Of a DNA stretch of 64,000 nt, positions 36,613 through 48,000 are shown one piece after another. Each line of letters starts with the position of its first letter. The first letter of the stretch is position 1. Where the stretch lies: the NCBI GenBank assembly GCA_012845835.1, contig JABAKD010000001.1, positions 17,905,251 through 17,969,250 on the forward strand. The letters run 5' to 3'. The translations under genes were made by a program, and so were the position numbers. The notes beneath the pieces were generated by a model. The model worked only from the letters and a program-made list of their open reading frames with translations. It had not been told where the DNA came from and made no database searches. This DNA is from Undaria pinnatifida (Eukaryota > Sar > Phaeophyceae > Laminariales > Alariaceae).

Positions 36613-37330
36613 GTTTCAAAGCTCTGTCTCTGCCGTTAGAGGTGCAGAGGTGGCACCGAAATGTCTGTTAAGATCACTTGTGCCGAGGCAGAAAGACTAT
36701 AGTTAGGAAGGGAAGTGGCGCTTATGTGGCCACAATACGGAAACGAAGGAGGAAAGCAGGAGAAGGAAGGGGATGGAGAAGGTGTAAAGAGTGATCGAGG
36801 TAGAGACGCGTGCTACGATAGAGGTGCCCGTTTTTTTTCTGAGGTTCCTCAATTTGGGAGCTGAAGACGTTTCCTTCCCAAAATGTGATTTGGAGAACGA
36901 AATGTTGATTTCGGATAGCCTAGGTATACAACGAACATAATGCGAACAGACGGCGTATGTTCGACGATCTTGGGTAAAGGAGCACTGTCACCCAGAAACT
37001 ATTTCAACCGAAACGTGACCTCAATCGTAGCACGCGTCTAGGGCACAACGCTCATGCTACGGGCACATGTACTCTACGGGTCGTTGTTTTTACTGATAGA
37101 CGGTCCCATAGTAAAGATACTTGCAACATTCCCTAGAACGTTCACAGACACATTTTGTGGGGATTTGATTACGACATGAATACACACTACACCGACGGGA
37201 AAAGTCAAACAGAGATTCCGTGCATATTGTGTTTCTCTGCATCTAATAGTTGCTTAAGATATTTAGTGTACTCAAGGTAGTGACTATTAGATATGCTACT
37301 TGTCCGTGGCCATCATGACGTTACTTCATA
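36605..37330 (+). repeat. Long direct repeat, right
   Basis: Counterpart of 32,465-33,120. The pair encloses about 3.5 kb holding the longest ORF of the window. They could be decayed LTRs, but TG...CA ends, primer sites and reverse transcriptase are not seen. Confidence 0.45.
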
Positions 37331-40070
37331 ACACTTAAAAGTCATCCGGTATACATTGAAAGTTGTTCGTGCAACAGACAGTTTTAATAGATCTGTTAGA
37401 CGTCGTTTATCGATGCGGTATTTAGCATGCGGAAGTTTCAGCAGTAATAACTTGGACACATGATGCGCAGCCGTTTACTGGTTAATCATATGCAAAAGCT
37501 GGTAGCTGTATAGTACGTACGATCAATGCGGTGCAATTAAATATTGCGGCGGAATAACGTACATATATATAGCAACTTTCATGGAATCTGATTTTATGTT
37601 GACTGTCGGGACGTTGACGTATCTAAGCTCCCAAAAGCAAACCGCAGGGAATGTTGCCATAGGTACGGTAGACCACGAGCAAGCCTCGGGAAACGTTGCT
37701 GTAGGTAGATCAGACAACTACCAGTAAAGTACATCTGTCCGTAGCATAGGCATTGTGCCGTCTCGATCAGGTGATGGCCAGATCCACCTCGATCACTCCA
37801 CCTTGCTCACCATCAGCTCCCATCAACTGAACAAATAAATCAATCAATCAACATATCGGCTTGGGGTCGCCGAACAACTTCTTCTCTCCTCTTCTTTGAA
37901 GCTCTTCTACAGACACACTTCACCGTGAGTCTACGTTAGCCTCTAAAACTTATACAGGCTGTGTCTTCATCGGATCTTCCGCAAGCGAGCCTAAGCAAGC
38001 GTAAAGAAGCTACGGGCTGACACACGCTACACATCGCCACCTAAAGGTAAACAGTGACTACGAATCAAATAGATACTGATAGACTGCAGAGTCCATATTC
38101 CGACAGATACTCTAGGGTGAGGAGGGCGAAGCATGCTGCGGTAGAGGTAGCCCTTTTTCGCAAAATGCTTGTTCTGAAGAACGGAGCCTGATAATGCCAA
38201 GTAGTCTGAATGTCATTCGTTCGTGTTTTGCTTTTAAACATTTCAAATGTCTTGGCCGTGTGTTTTGTTATAAGGTTGCGCTTTCGCTTTAGCTAATACA
38301 TGGTATTAGGGTGAGGTATATATAGAGCCCCCCAAGTGAGGGGCCTCAGAAAAACAATGGAGCACCCCCACAGTAGCATGTGTCCGTCTCGTTAAGCTTC
38401 TCTTGTTTCAGCGACTCAGGGGCACTAGAGAGCCACCAGTTACGTGTGTTTGGTGCTAATCTGCTTTTGCGAAAATCGCCGGGGTAGAGTTGATTGTGAC
38501 GCACTGCCGATAAATAGAAGGTTTTCATGCCTTTGAAGTGATTACATTATGACGCACAATATTGGCCCAAGCACGGCCGAGGACGCGCGCGACGATACAG
38601 GTGGTCGTTTTTATCTAAACTATTTTTCGAATGTCCGGGTGTCTTAACCCTATTCGTGGGAATGTCAGTGTTATTTTGCAACATAATTAATCGTTTGCAA
38701 CTCCTATTATGAGTTCATCTCCTATTATGAGTTCATGTGTTGGCCATCGGGTTGCACGTTCAGCATCCGGTTTGCACGTTCAGTTTACTCTCACTACGTT
38801 GTTGGAGGTGAGCTATAGAGATCTCCTCAGGTGCGGAGGAGCTTCCGAAAGAAATGGTGCACGTCCATCATAATATGTAGCATATTTATACACTTGCAGG
38901 AGGCTGTACCGTTCTACTATCGGTGTTTTACCGAGCATACCGCTCAATGGGCCGTACCATTCAGTCACACACCCATGGGTGGTACGGTTGTGTCACGCAC
39001 TACACGCCCTACTTGATTCCCGTATCATTTTATCACGTCAACTGTCCACGTAGGCAAGCCGTCCAACCACACCGCCGGGTAGAAAACGATGGAACATCTC
39101 TTAGCATTTCATGAAGCCCTAGGTATCAGCATAGACTAAAACATCAAGCAACAAAATACCACAAAGACATGCGTGCGCATTAGACTCTAATACATGTCTG
39201 GACCAGTTTGAAACTACTCGTTGTTTGCCATCCCCCACCCTCCATGGTATGCATTGGGCCCATAAAGGGCGCTGCGGTGATAGCAACGAGAGCAAGTATC
39301 AATTGGAGCAGCTCTAGAGAGTCATTATCGGATGGTGAATCCTTCGACACGGTAAAAATGTACACGTTTTCAAGGGGTTCCTAACTCCAGGAGCTGTACA
39401 GCACGTACCTCAGCCAAAACAAAACAGATTTTTCTAAAATGCTGATGAAAGCGAAACCCGACAAGAAATCAATGACCTAGGTATACAAAAAAGTATTAGT
39501 TCAAACATGAATGGCTAAGAAGTCTCATTAACCCTTCTGACAACAGTCTAGCCCAAGTGTGCCACGTCTATCGTACCACGCACGTCCAGAAAAATATCAT
39601 CAGTCTGAATAGGCAGTCGAGGATTTAGCGGTAGTGACTGAACAACTAGACGCCTGGGAAAAAGGAACTCTCACTAGTGCGCATGAAGGACCAACATTGC
39701 TGTCCCAGGTCGATCAGCTCAAATACTCCGTAAGGTACACCTTGCCGTGAAAAGCACGTCGTGCGGAGGGCTGACTAACGATGTTATCGTTCGCTGTATG
39801 CGATGGATCGATGGCCGGTCTCCGGAGATATGGGTTTAGAGCAATGCGACGTGAGTATTACCGCTCTGGGTGACCTGTCCCCGGTTGCCGTGTCAATTTG
39901 GGTGGGCTGCCCCGGGGCAGTCGGATAAATGGAATGATACGGGCCGTGTGCGTGACACAATGGTACACGACACGCACCTCTGTCGATGCAAATGTCGACT
40001 CGTGCATGTGTTGTGTGGGGTCTGCGAGATCTTCGGCACGATCCGTGTGTGTTTAGTGGTTGTGTGGGAA
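37330..40070. other. Spacer without recognised genes
   Basis: Contains the repeated 38,050-38,115 fragment, hairpin repeats (38,326; 38,821) and a GCATGCTGCGGTAGAGG motif (38,130). No supported ORF. Confidence 0.4.
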
Positions 40071-40080
40071 TAATTTCTAC

Positions 40081-40487
40081 TCTTTTTTTTTTCTCCTCCG
40101 GCGGATGGGGAAAAATAAAGCTTTAGCTCACCACACTTCCGCGTATTTTCATACGCGTTGTTTGTCGATTTAACTCAGTTTCTTTCGCAGCCCAACGCTA
40201 GCTGGCGCACCCTTCGGGTCCAATTGTAGGTATAGCGTAAGCTGTCCCTATCATTGGTCTACGTTACAACCCCGGCAGCGCAAGCTGCCGTTGTATACGG
40301 ATGCGTGTGTATGTCGACCCGGCCTGTCTCCTGAGGGTCAGTTTTGGTGGAGATAGCCACTCGGAATATCATCTTTCCGGGTAGTGTGGGACTTGCGCAA
40401 GCTCACCCACTAACAAAACCCCTGGCCATGGGAGATGGCCTTCCGCCGGACTTGGTCCAGTTACGGTCCACCCTACCCACCCGGGCG
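40081..40487 (-). mobile_element. SINE-A, longest copy
   Basis: A 407-base element bounded by perfect 10-base duplications TAATTTCTAC (40071-40080 and 40488-40497). The T run at the left is the tail on the minus strand. It extends about 130 bases further 5' than the copy at 3.2 kb, so it is the best candidate for the full element. I could not identify convincing Pol III A and B boxes. Confidence 0.8.
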
Positions 40488-40530
40488 TAATTTCTACCGG
40501 TCTCCTGAAACAATTTTGGTGTGACCGCGC

Positions 40531-40881
40531 GTGCAACAAGCGCACAAGCAGGTGTCCGAAACCGGCGGCGATAATACAAACACGCTTGAGGGCTCGCACA
40601 TTTCTCGAGTGGCTAAGGCGACGGTAGGGACGGTACCGTTTTCTCAATTCACCGAAGAAAGCAACGCGCGCGAAAACAACTTGGGGCTCGGCTTAACTAA
40701 CAAACATTTATTTGCCGGTGGTGCACACCTGGAAACCGAAAACGACCTCAATCAATGGCTGCGAGGGAATTGGGGAACCATTCGTAGAACCATTCGCGCG
40801 GATGACCCCGACGCGCTCAAAGCCGTGAGACATGAATGTGAACCCCCTGCGTTAGCGTTCGTCGAAAATGCGGGCACATGA
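40531..40881 (+). CDS. Hypothetical hydrophilic ORF, 116 aa
   Basis: It starts 34 bases after the SINE-A target duplication. The second half (ENDLNQWLRGNWGTIRRTIR, then ADDPDALKAVRHECEPPALA) has a balanced, globular-protein-like composition. The SINE may have cut an older reading frame. A further small frame (41,048-41,239) follows on the same strand. No family is recognised. Confidence 0.25.
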   Translation: MQQAHKQVSETGGDNTNTLEGSHISRVAKATVGTVPFSQFTEESNARENNLGLGLTNKHLFAGGAHLETENDLNQWLRGNWGTIRRTIRADDPDALKAVRHECEPPALAFVENAGT

Positions 40882-41579
40882 AGGAGGATGGGATGAGGAT
40901 CTGCCAGAGATCACGTGCGCAGTAAAACTAAACGAAAAGTGAACTAATTTGGGAGGGATGACATCCGCCTGCATTGCGTGATGATGGAGAGGTCCCGGTT
41001 ACGACAACGGCTCGCAACATGCGGCTAGATGGGAAGTTTCTTATTAAATGTCCGGCGTACCGGAGCACTACACACGGCCCGCCTATCACGCAGAGAGGGG
41101 GCTACGGAGGCTACGTAAAGGGTACACACGTTATTTTGTGAAGGGGCCTCCACTTGGAGTGAACCGTTTCTCGTCCGCAAATGACTTTGACCAAGTAGGC
41201 GCATTCATAGCTCGACGAAACCGTCCATGGCCGAGGTGAAAACCTAAAGATGTTTGAAACTACACGACAGTTTGGTAGTTCTCCTGTTGACTATGGCTAC
41301 GGTAACGGGGGCCATCAACGTTTCCCCTACCGAGGTTTTATGCTCTTCGCGCGCGTGGCTCAATCCCCACTCAACAACGGACTCGAAAACATATTTCGTT
41401 GGCACCGGAGCGACCGAAAATTGACGCGTGTTGCGATAGATATGCACGACATTTGTTTTTAGAATTGTCGCTTATTAAGGAGGTTGAAACATGTCCTTCT
41501 TGACCCAAAAACAGATTTGGAGAAAACAAAAACTGCTGACCACATGAAAAACAGCCACGGGTGACCGATTCTACGATAG

Positions 41580-41860
41580 CCCCCCCCAAAACCAGTGATT
41601 TTCTTTAACGAACGTTTCATGGCTGCTCGACACAAGGAAGGATGCAATTGAAAAAAACGTATCCATACACTTTTTTTTGTGCAAAGGTCTATCAATCGAT
41701 GACGTCGGGGTGTCGAGGGACACCGTATTTCAGGAGATACGACCGGGAGCTGGTTTTGAAACCGCCGATTTCGTCGAAGAAAAGTTGGGGGGCTACCGTT
41801 GAACGACTCGTGTGATAGGTAAACCATGAGAATCATGCTAAAACATGGCGTATTTCCGAC
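41580..41860 (+). repeat. Detached relic of the gene 3' flank
   Basis: This resembles 26,780-27,000: CCAGTGATTTTCTTTAACGA, then CATGGCTGCTCGACAC, AAGGAAGGATGC and GAGCTGGTTTTGAAACC-like blocks. No exon 4 precedes it. A shorter similar fragment lies at about 23,190-23,245. Confidence 0.45.
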
Positions 41861-43680
41861 CATTTTGATTTAAGGAGCCCCGTCATTCAGAAATCGTTTC
41901 AGACGAAAGTGAAACCTCTATCATAGCACGCGTCGATTGCGGAGGGCACATAGCGCAAAACCGAAATACTTACAAGTATTCACGCGCGCGAGGGTTGCTC
42001 GGAGCTGCTGACAAAGGAGGCCCTAACAGGTGCACACAAAAAGCATGTGGTCATATTGTGATAAGGTATAATCGCAAAAAACCAAGGCTACGGTAGGGGA
42101 GTCACTTTTGGGGGCATTTTCGGAGTGACTCCATGCCAATCGCGCGAGTGACACCCCTTCTATTTTTTTTGCGTTCTGTAGTCTCGTGACTTTATACCCT
42201 GAGAATGTGGATCCGCCATGGAATGATGAGCTAAGCTGAGCCAGGAATGATCTCCACAATATGTTGTCGGTGAGGTATAGAGTAATGCGTGAGAGAGGTG
42301 GAAATCCGACATATCATGGTATAAATGAGAGTACCTCCCTACCGTAGCCTTGGTCGAAACAATGAAAAAAATGATGCAGATGTCTGTTGCAGCTATGGTA
42401 TTATAATCATGACACCTGCTACGGCAGAGGCGCATCAATCTTTTTATGGGGCTTTCACTTGAAATGATCTACGCCTTGTACAAACCCTGTTAACCTCGCC
42501 CATGGCCTCGATATAGGAACACATCAATTGCAAAACAGGCCTGAAATTAGAGAGATTTAGCAGGTTTAGGAGCCCCGTGCTTCGAAGAAAACTTTGTTAG
42601 AAAAAAAAACGCTACCTCTATCGTAGCACCCGTATTGCGTACATGCAGAGTACAACCGACTTCAAACTCGCAAACCGCACCACGTCCTCCTCTGAATTTT
42701 TTAAGTTTAAAAGAAGGCTACGGTAGGGACGGTATCCCGAGCCATCCCGAGAAAGCTCCTGAGCTCCTAACGCGAGGAGCTCAATATCTCACCATCATCC
42801 ATCATCACCCGAAGCATGACTTCGCAGGCATTCGTTCGCCCAAACCGGCCAAGCGTCTATGCCCTAGTCCTAAAAAATATATGTTCGCATAATATTTGGA
42901 CGAACCGGTAGTTCCTCTCACTTGAGGAGCTCAACCGGACAGGTACCCCTTTCTTGGAGAAAAGAGTGCAACCCACTTTTCACCGCCGGGTTCTGACGAA
43001 TGCAACGACTGGCTTTGTACCTCACCGGATAACACTTATTTAGATTACATTTAATCAGCAGCGTAGCCTACCAAAATTCATTGCAGAGTCACCTCGCCAT
43101 TTTTAACTGCACAAGAGCTCAAGACCGCGAAAGAACAGGGTGATCTCGCGCGAGCGACACCCCGAGCCGCTGCAAAACCAAAGGCCTCGCAAACGACCTC
43201 CTACCGTAGCCTGGGTTTTCAGTGCAAACAAACGGTCAGATAGTTGCCCCTACCTACCGCGACGCATTTTACGGTAGCTTTTCGCCACTTTTCTCCTGGG
43301 CCTCCCTACGTGAGGAGCTTTATTCCCCTCCAGAACGCTGATTAAAGACTAAACTGAAAGAGGGACACGATGCACAATGCCATGGCCTACAGGTAAACAA
43401 AACGTGGGATATTTGCGAGGCTGAAACCTGAAATTCCGACGATTTTGTGTTAATGAGGGTTGAGGAGTTCCGTCATCCACAAATCGTTTCGTCCGTATAC
43501 CTTAATACCTCCATCGTAGCACGCGTCCACGGTGTGTTTGCCTCTTGACTCGGCCCTCGACATCCCCCACACCGTGTACACCCGCGGACGGGTTGTAATG
43601 AAATAAGCTACCTAGCGAAATATCAAGCTTGCGGTAGAGGTCTTTAAACGCTAAAATGAAGAGCCTGACACAGCTCTCCT
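41860..43680. other. Spacer without recognised genes
   Basis: Carries several dispersed motifs: TCGCGCGAGTGACACC (42,138), CTCGCGCGAGCGAC (43,143), hairpins at 42,765 and 42,905, and ATCGTAGCACGCGTC at 43,512. Confidence 0.4.
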
Positions 43681-43684
43681 TGCC

Positions 43685-44710
43685 GAAGCATGCTACGCTA
43701 CCTAGAGACCCCTCCATCTAGTTTTATTTCTTCAAAAGCTCCCAACTTAACATGTTACATGCCAAATCGGAAAACTGGTTACAACAACAGTGAAAGTTCT
43801 GCAGCAGCACCCGATCGACAATCCCATGACCTCTATCAATATCGCCATTCAACGAAACATATGTCATGGCACAACAAATAGGATTATTCTGTACATGATG
43901 GGGTAGGGCGTAGCGTCATCCCCGACGACGTTTGAGCCAATACGTGCTACATTTTCATGGTCATACAGAAGGCACTTACACAGTAACCGCGGTCTACAAT
44001 CCCTCTTGTTTAGGCGATGCTCTTACTACGTGATGACGCCGAAACGAACTTCGCCCCCCCTCCACCAAACGCCAAATGTGTCCAAACCCAGGGCTCGCCA
44101 TGTTTTCAACTAAATATAGAACATCCACACCGGCAAAAAAATTGTTTTTGTACGATCAAGGCTGGTGTTACATATTACTACAATAGTTCTCCCTCTCTAG
44201 AACTGGTATCGGTCAGCCGGAGACACCGGCACCATGGCGGCAACTGGAACTACTCCGCGTACTGCCACTACTGTGTTTTAACTCGCGTGCCAAGTGCCAA
44301 GCGACCAAGCGCTTTTAACAGGTCTTATATGGTAGAGAACAACCGGCACTACTCAACCGCCGCTATGGAGAAGAGGTGGATACGGTCGAACGTTTCTTCT
44401 CCCTACTCGACTGTGTCGAGAGTAGTTCTACGGTAGAGCCCCCCCAACTTTCCTTGAACGAAATCGCTGGTCTGGAAACCAGCTCCTTTTTGCATCTACT
44501 GAAATACTGTGGCCATTGCCACCCCGACGTCACATTTAGACAGTCTTTTTTTGCAAACAAGAAAATAGATGAAGACGTTTTTTTCATAGCATCCTTCCTC
44601 GTGTCGAGCAGCCATGATTGATGATGACCATGATTGATGATGAAACATTCGTTGAAGAAAATCGCTGGTTTGTTTTTCGGGGGTGAAATGAAAGAATCAG
44701 TCTCAAGCTT
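43685..44710 (-). other. Conserved 3' flank of copy 2
   Basis: Inverted match to 26,744-27,775. Short ORFs in this stretch are not preserved between the copies, so I call it non-coding. Confidence 0.5.
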
Positions 44711-45056
44711 TTAATTCTCCGGGTTGACAGGAGCGTCTTTAAGGCGTGCGTAGCTTTCTTTGACGTGCTTGTTGAGTTCGGTGATGGTAGTAACCAGCGC
44801 CTTCAGATCGTCGAGCGATTGCTCTTCGTTTGTCAGTTTTCCGGTGAGAGTCTTGAGGATTTTGAGGTTGACGGCAAGCTCTTGGACATTGGCGAAGTCA
44901 TCTTCATCTCCTTCGGCGGCGAGGGCCTCCGAAAGCAGGAAATCGATCTCGTCGGGTTCCAGGACAGACATGGGGATGACGGCCAAGGCACACAGGTAGC
45001 CGACGATGCTTTGGGACGCTTCCGCGCCTAAAGCTTTGGCCTTGAGCGCCCTCTTC
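44711..45056 (-). CDS. Copy 2, exon 4 (C-terminal)
   Basis: This exon has 346 bases, acceptor TTTTCAG, and ends in TAA. It is the same length as in copies 1 and 3. It has five residue differences from copy 1 (A to L, E to D, K to N, D to E, S to N). If exon 3 were spliced at its GTAAGA donor, this exon would instead be read in an Arg-rich alternative frame ending near 44,904. Confidence 0.75.
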
Positions 45057-48000
45057 CTGAAAAGCGTGATTTTGACGTGTGTGGGTCATTAGAATGGGAA
45101 TGGTTTGTATGGCGGAGGTTGACCCTGTTAGAGCATCAAGATACACGCAAAATGCGTGCATCTTCGTTCCAAGGGAAATTTGTACGTCTTGATATCAAAG
45201 CTTAGGTAGGGGGGAGGGTAACGTTTAGGCACTTCCTTCGCAGCGGCTCGGGATCACTCGCGTGAGTGGCCCTCGCGTTCGTTTGCGGTAGTATGTTTTC
45301 GTGCTGTTTAGCTTTGCTATGTTAATCCGCACAATGGAACGGTTGGATACGCTGCGAGAATCTGACAATCTAAATAAAGATATTTTGTCATCGAGATACA
45401 GAGTCATTCTTGGGAGTGGGAATCTCCGATCTTGACGCTTCATGAGGACACACATCCAGTAACCCGCGCGATCAGGGTATCACGCACAGCGCGCAAAGAT
45501 GAGTTTCGACGAAATCTTAACCTTCGATCTCACATCTGGAGTGATTTTTTATTGTTCATAACAATCTAAGTGGTCATTCATAACTACTAGCGTACGTAAA
45601 AAATTACGATAAATTTTAAATTTAAAAGAAAATAAATGAAAAAGTTCTGAAAAGTCATGTTTTCAAAAACATAACGTTTTGTTTTACTCAGGAATCTTGA
45701 TGTCCATCATTATTTTAATGGAAAATATCAAAACCATCTTCAGGGTCGGATTCCGCGAAAATGTCACGGTATTTTCGGTCAAAATTCCTGATTTTTTATT
45801 TTTGTGCTCGTCGTAAAATATCCGAGCAGCACTGCTCTCAGCCGCTAGTTTCTTACCACACACAGGTGTGTGTCGACGCGAATGAAGGCGTTGTTAAGAA
45901 AAATCACGAAAAAGTCGTGGGCCATGGTCTCCCCTGCCTGTGTCGCCCCGAGAAACGCATTCAACCCACCGATGACCATTTTCTTCGCCCCCTGGATGGC
46001 AGACTGCTTAGCGCCTTGCTGTACGTCGTAGGAGCCAGCACCGGAAAAGCGGAGCATTGATGTAGAACAACAACAAGGAGTCAGTAAACCCAACCCCACG
46101 ACTGTGTTCAAGACCTTCATTCATCCATGTGCCATGCTGAAATTTTCCCATTTTTTCAGATTTTAGAATCATGTCGAAGATACGCTGGAAATTCACATCG
46201 AACTACGTTCGGTCACAAACTTGGAACTGAAAATCAGAGCAAAAACGTACCAAAACTTTTAACTTCGTACGTTCCATTTTTCTGGCATATATTTGGAGAT
46301 ATAAAGTCGTGTTTTTTTAGTTTTTGGAAAAAACTGACGAACCTTTGCTTGGGTAGTATATACTTGTACAACATGATAGAGAAGTACAGCGGAAACTACA
46401 GTAATAAATTTATAAAATAGATATTATTATGCTAGACCTAGCTCAAAATTACCCACCTACAGTAAAAATACCAACACTTACCATCTAGCGTTGAGTTGCG
46501 AAAGCAACTGAGTTAAAATCGACACACGACGCTTATTATGAAAATACGTGAGAAATGTGGTGAGCTTAAGCTTTATTTGCCCATCCGCCAGAGGCTTGAA
46601 GAAAAAAACAAAAAACTTACCATTATAGTCTAGTCTAGTGAACAAGAAATAGGACCCCTCCGAATAAAAGCTCACTCATATAGTATACTACAAGTACCAA
46701 CAACGCAGCTTGCAAAGATGAGTAATGTCCCGAAATTCGTCGAACCCAAGGCTGACGTCTTTGAAATATTTTATTTATAACAATATGACCCCTCCCGTTA
46801 TGAAAAAATTCACCCACATAGTATATTACAAGTACGAGGTACCAACAACACAGCTTGCAAAGATGAGTATTGACCCGAAATTCGTCGAACTCACGGCTGA
46901 CGTCCTTGAAATATTTCTATTAAATATGTAGTTTCCGCGCACAGACTGACCAACATCACCCTGTTGACCCTGGTACAAGCTACACTGTAGTTCCAAGGGG
47001 AGTCGCCGAGCTATATCCTTAATAATGAGGACACACACCCCGTGATACGCGCGATCGAAGTATCACACACAGCTCGCAAAGATGAGTTTCGATTATATTT
47101 TCGGTCTCACAGCTGGAATGAAATTGTATTGTTATATTACATATTTTGTGGAAAAATTATGAAAATCTAGGGAAATCTCGCTTCGATAAGAACAGTCCTT
47201 GGCAGCTTGCTTTACGTTGTAGGGATCGGTGCGGGGAAAGTGGAGCATTGGTGCGGGACTACAGCCAGCGGGTAAGCGCTAAAACCCGCATGGTACCATA
47301 GAGATGTACCATTGTTGTTAGCGATGGTAGTCACGTGAAGAGCTCTAGACCTCTCTCAAAAACCAATTTTTGAGTAAACTGATATTTCAACTCGATAATC
47401 ATCGCCATGGCCTAGTTACATCAAAATTAGTGTAACGAACGGATGAAGAGCTATTTTAGTCACACGTACCCAAGTCTCCAATCCCTTGTCCCAACTCTCT
47501 CACCGCTTCTAGTTCGTTTCCTCCGTGTCTACCTTCAGGCTGATTCCTCCCGTCTGCTTGTTGCAACAGCTGCCTGCAAACACCAGTCTCGTCTCACGCA
47601 GTCCTCTTCCAAGCGCTCGTACAATATAACAGATCTCCGGATGAAACCTCCAACAATGCCTCACGGTAACGATCGCTGTACTCAAGCTCGGTTCGCGGTC
47701 ACTCACGCTCGTGTCAGATCAAGTTCAGGTTCCTTTTTCCCTCGTTTGGTTTTGTGTGTTTTTGGACTGAGGCCGTGAGCAGCATGCTTTCTAGACTGAT
47801 CGGCGTTATACAGACCTAGGAAGCATTCCGCCACGGAATTTCATGTGACGTCATGTCAATCCGCCGCAACAATTACCCTGTAACCATATTCGGGTAGAGT
47901 GTAGCCGTTACTGTAGTGGAAGAAGAACGTGGTAACTCAGAAACAATCTCGTCAAAATGTGCCGCTGTGTGCTTAGATTAGGTTGCTGCGCTTTACCACC

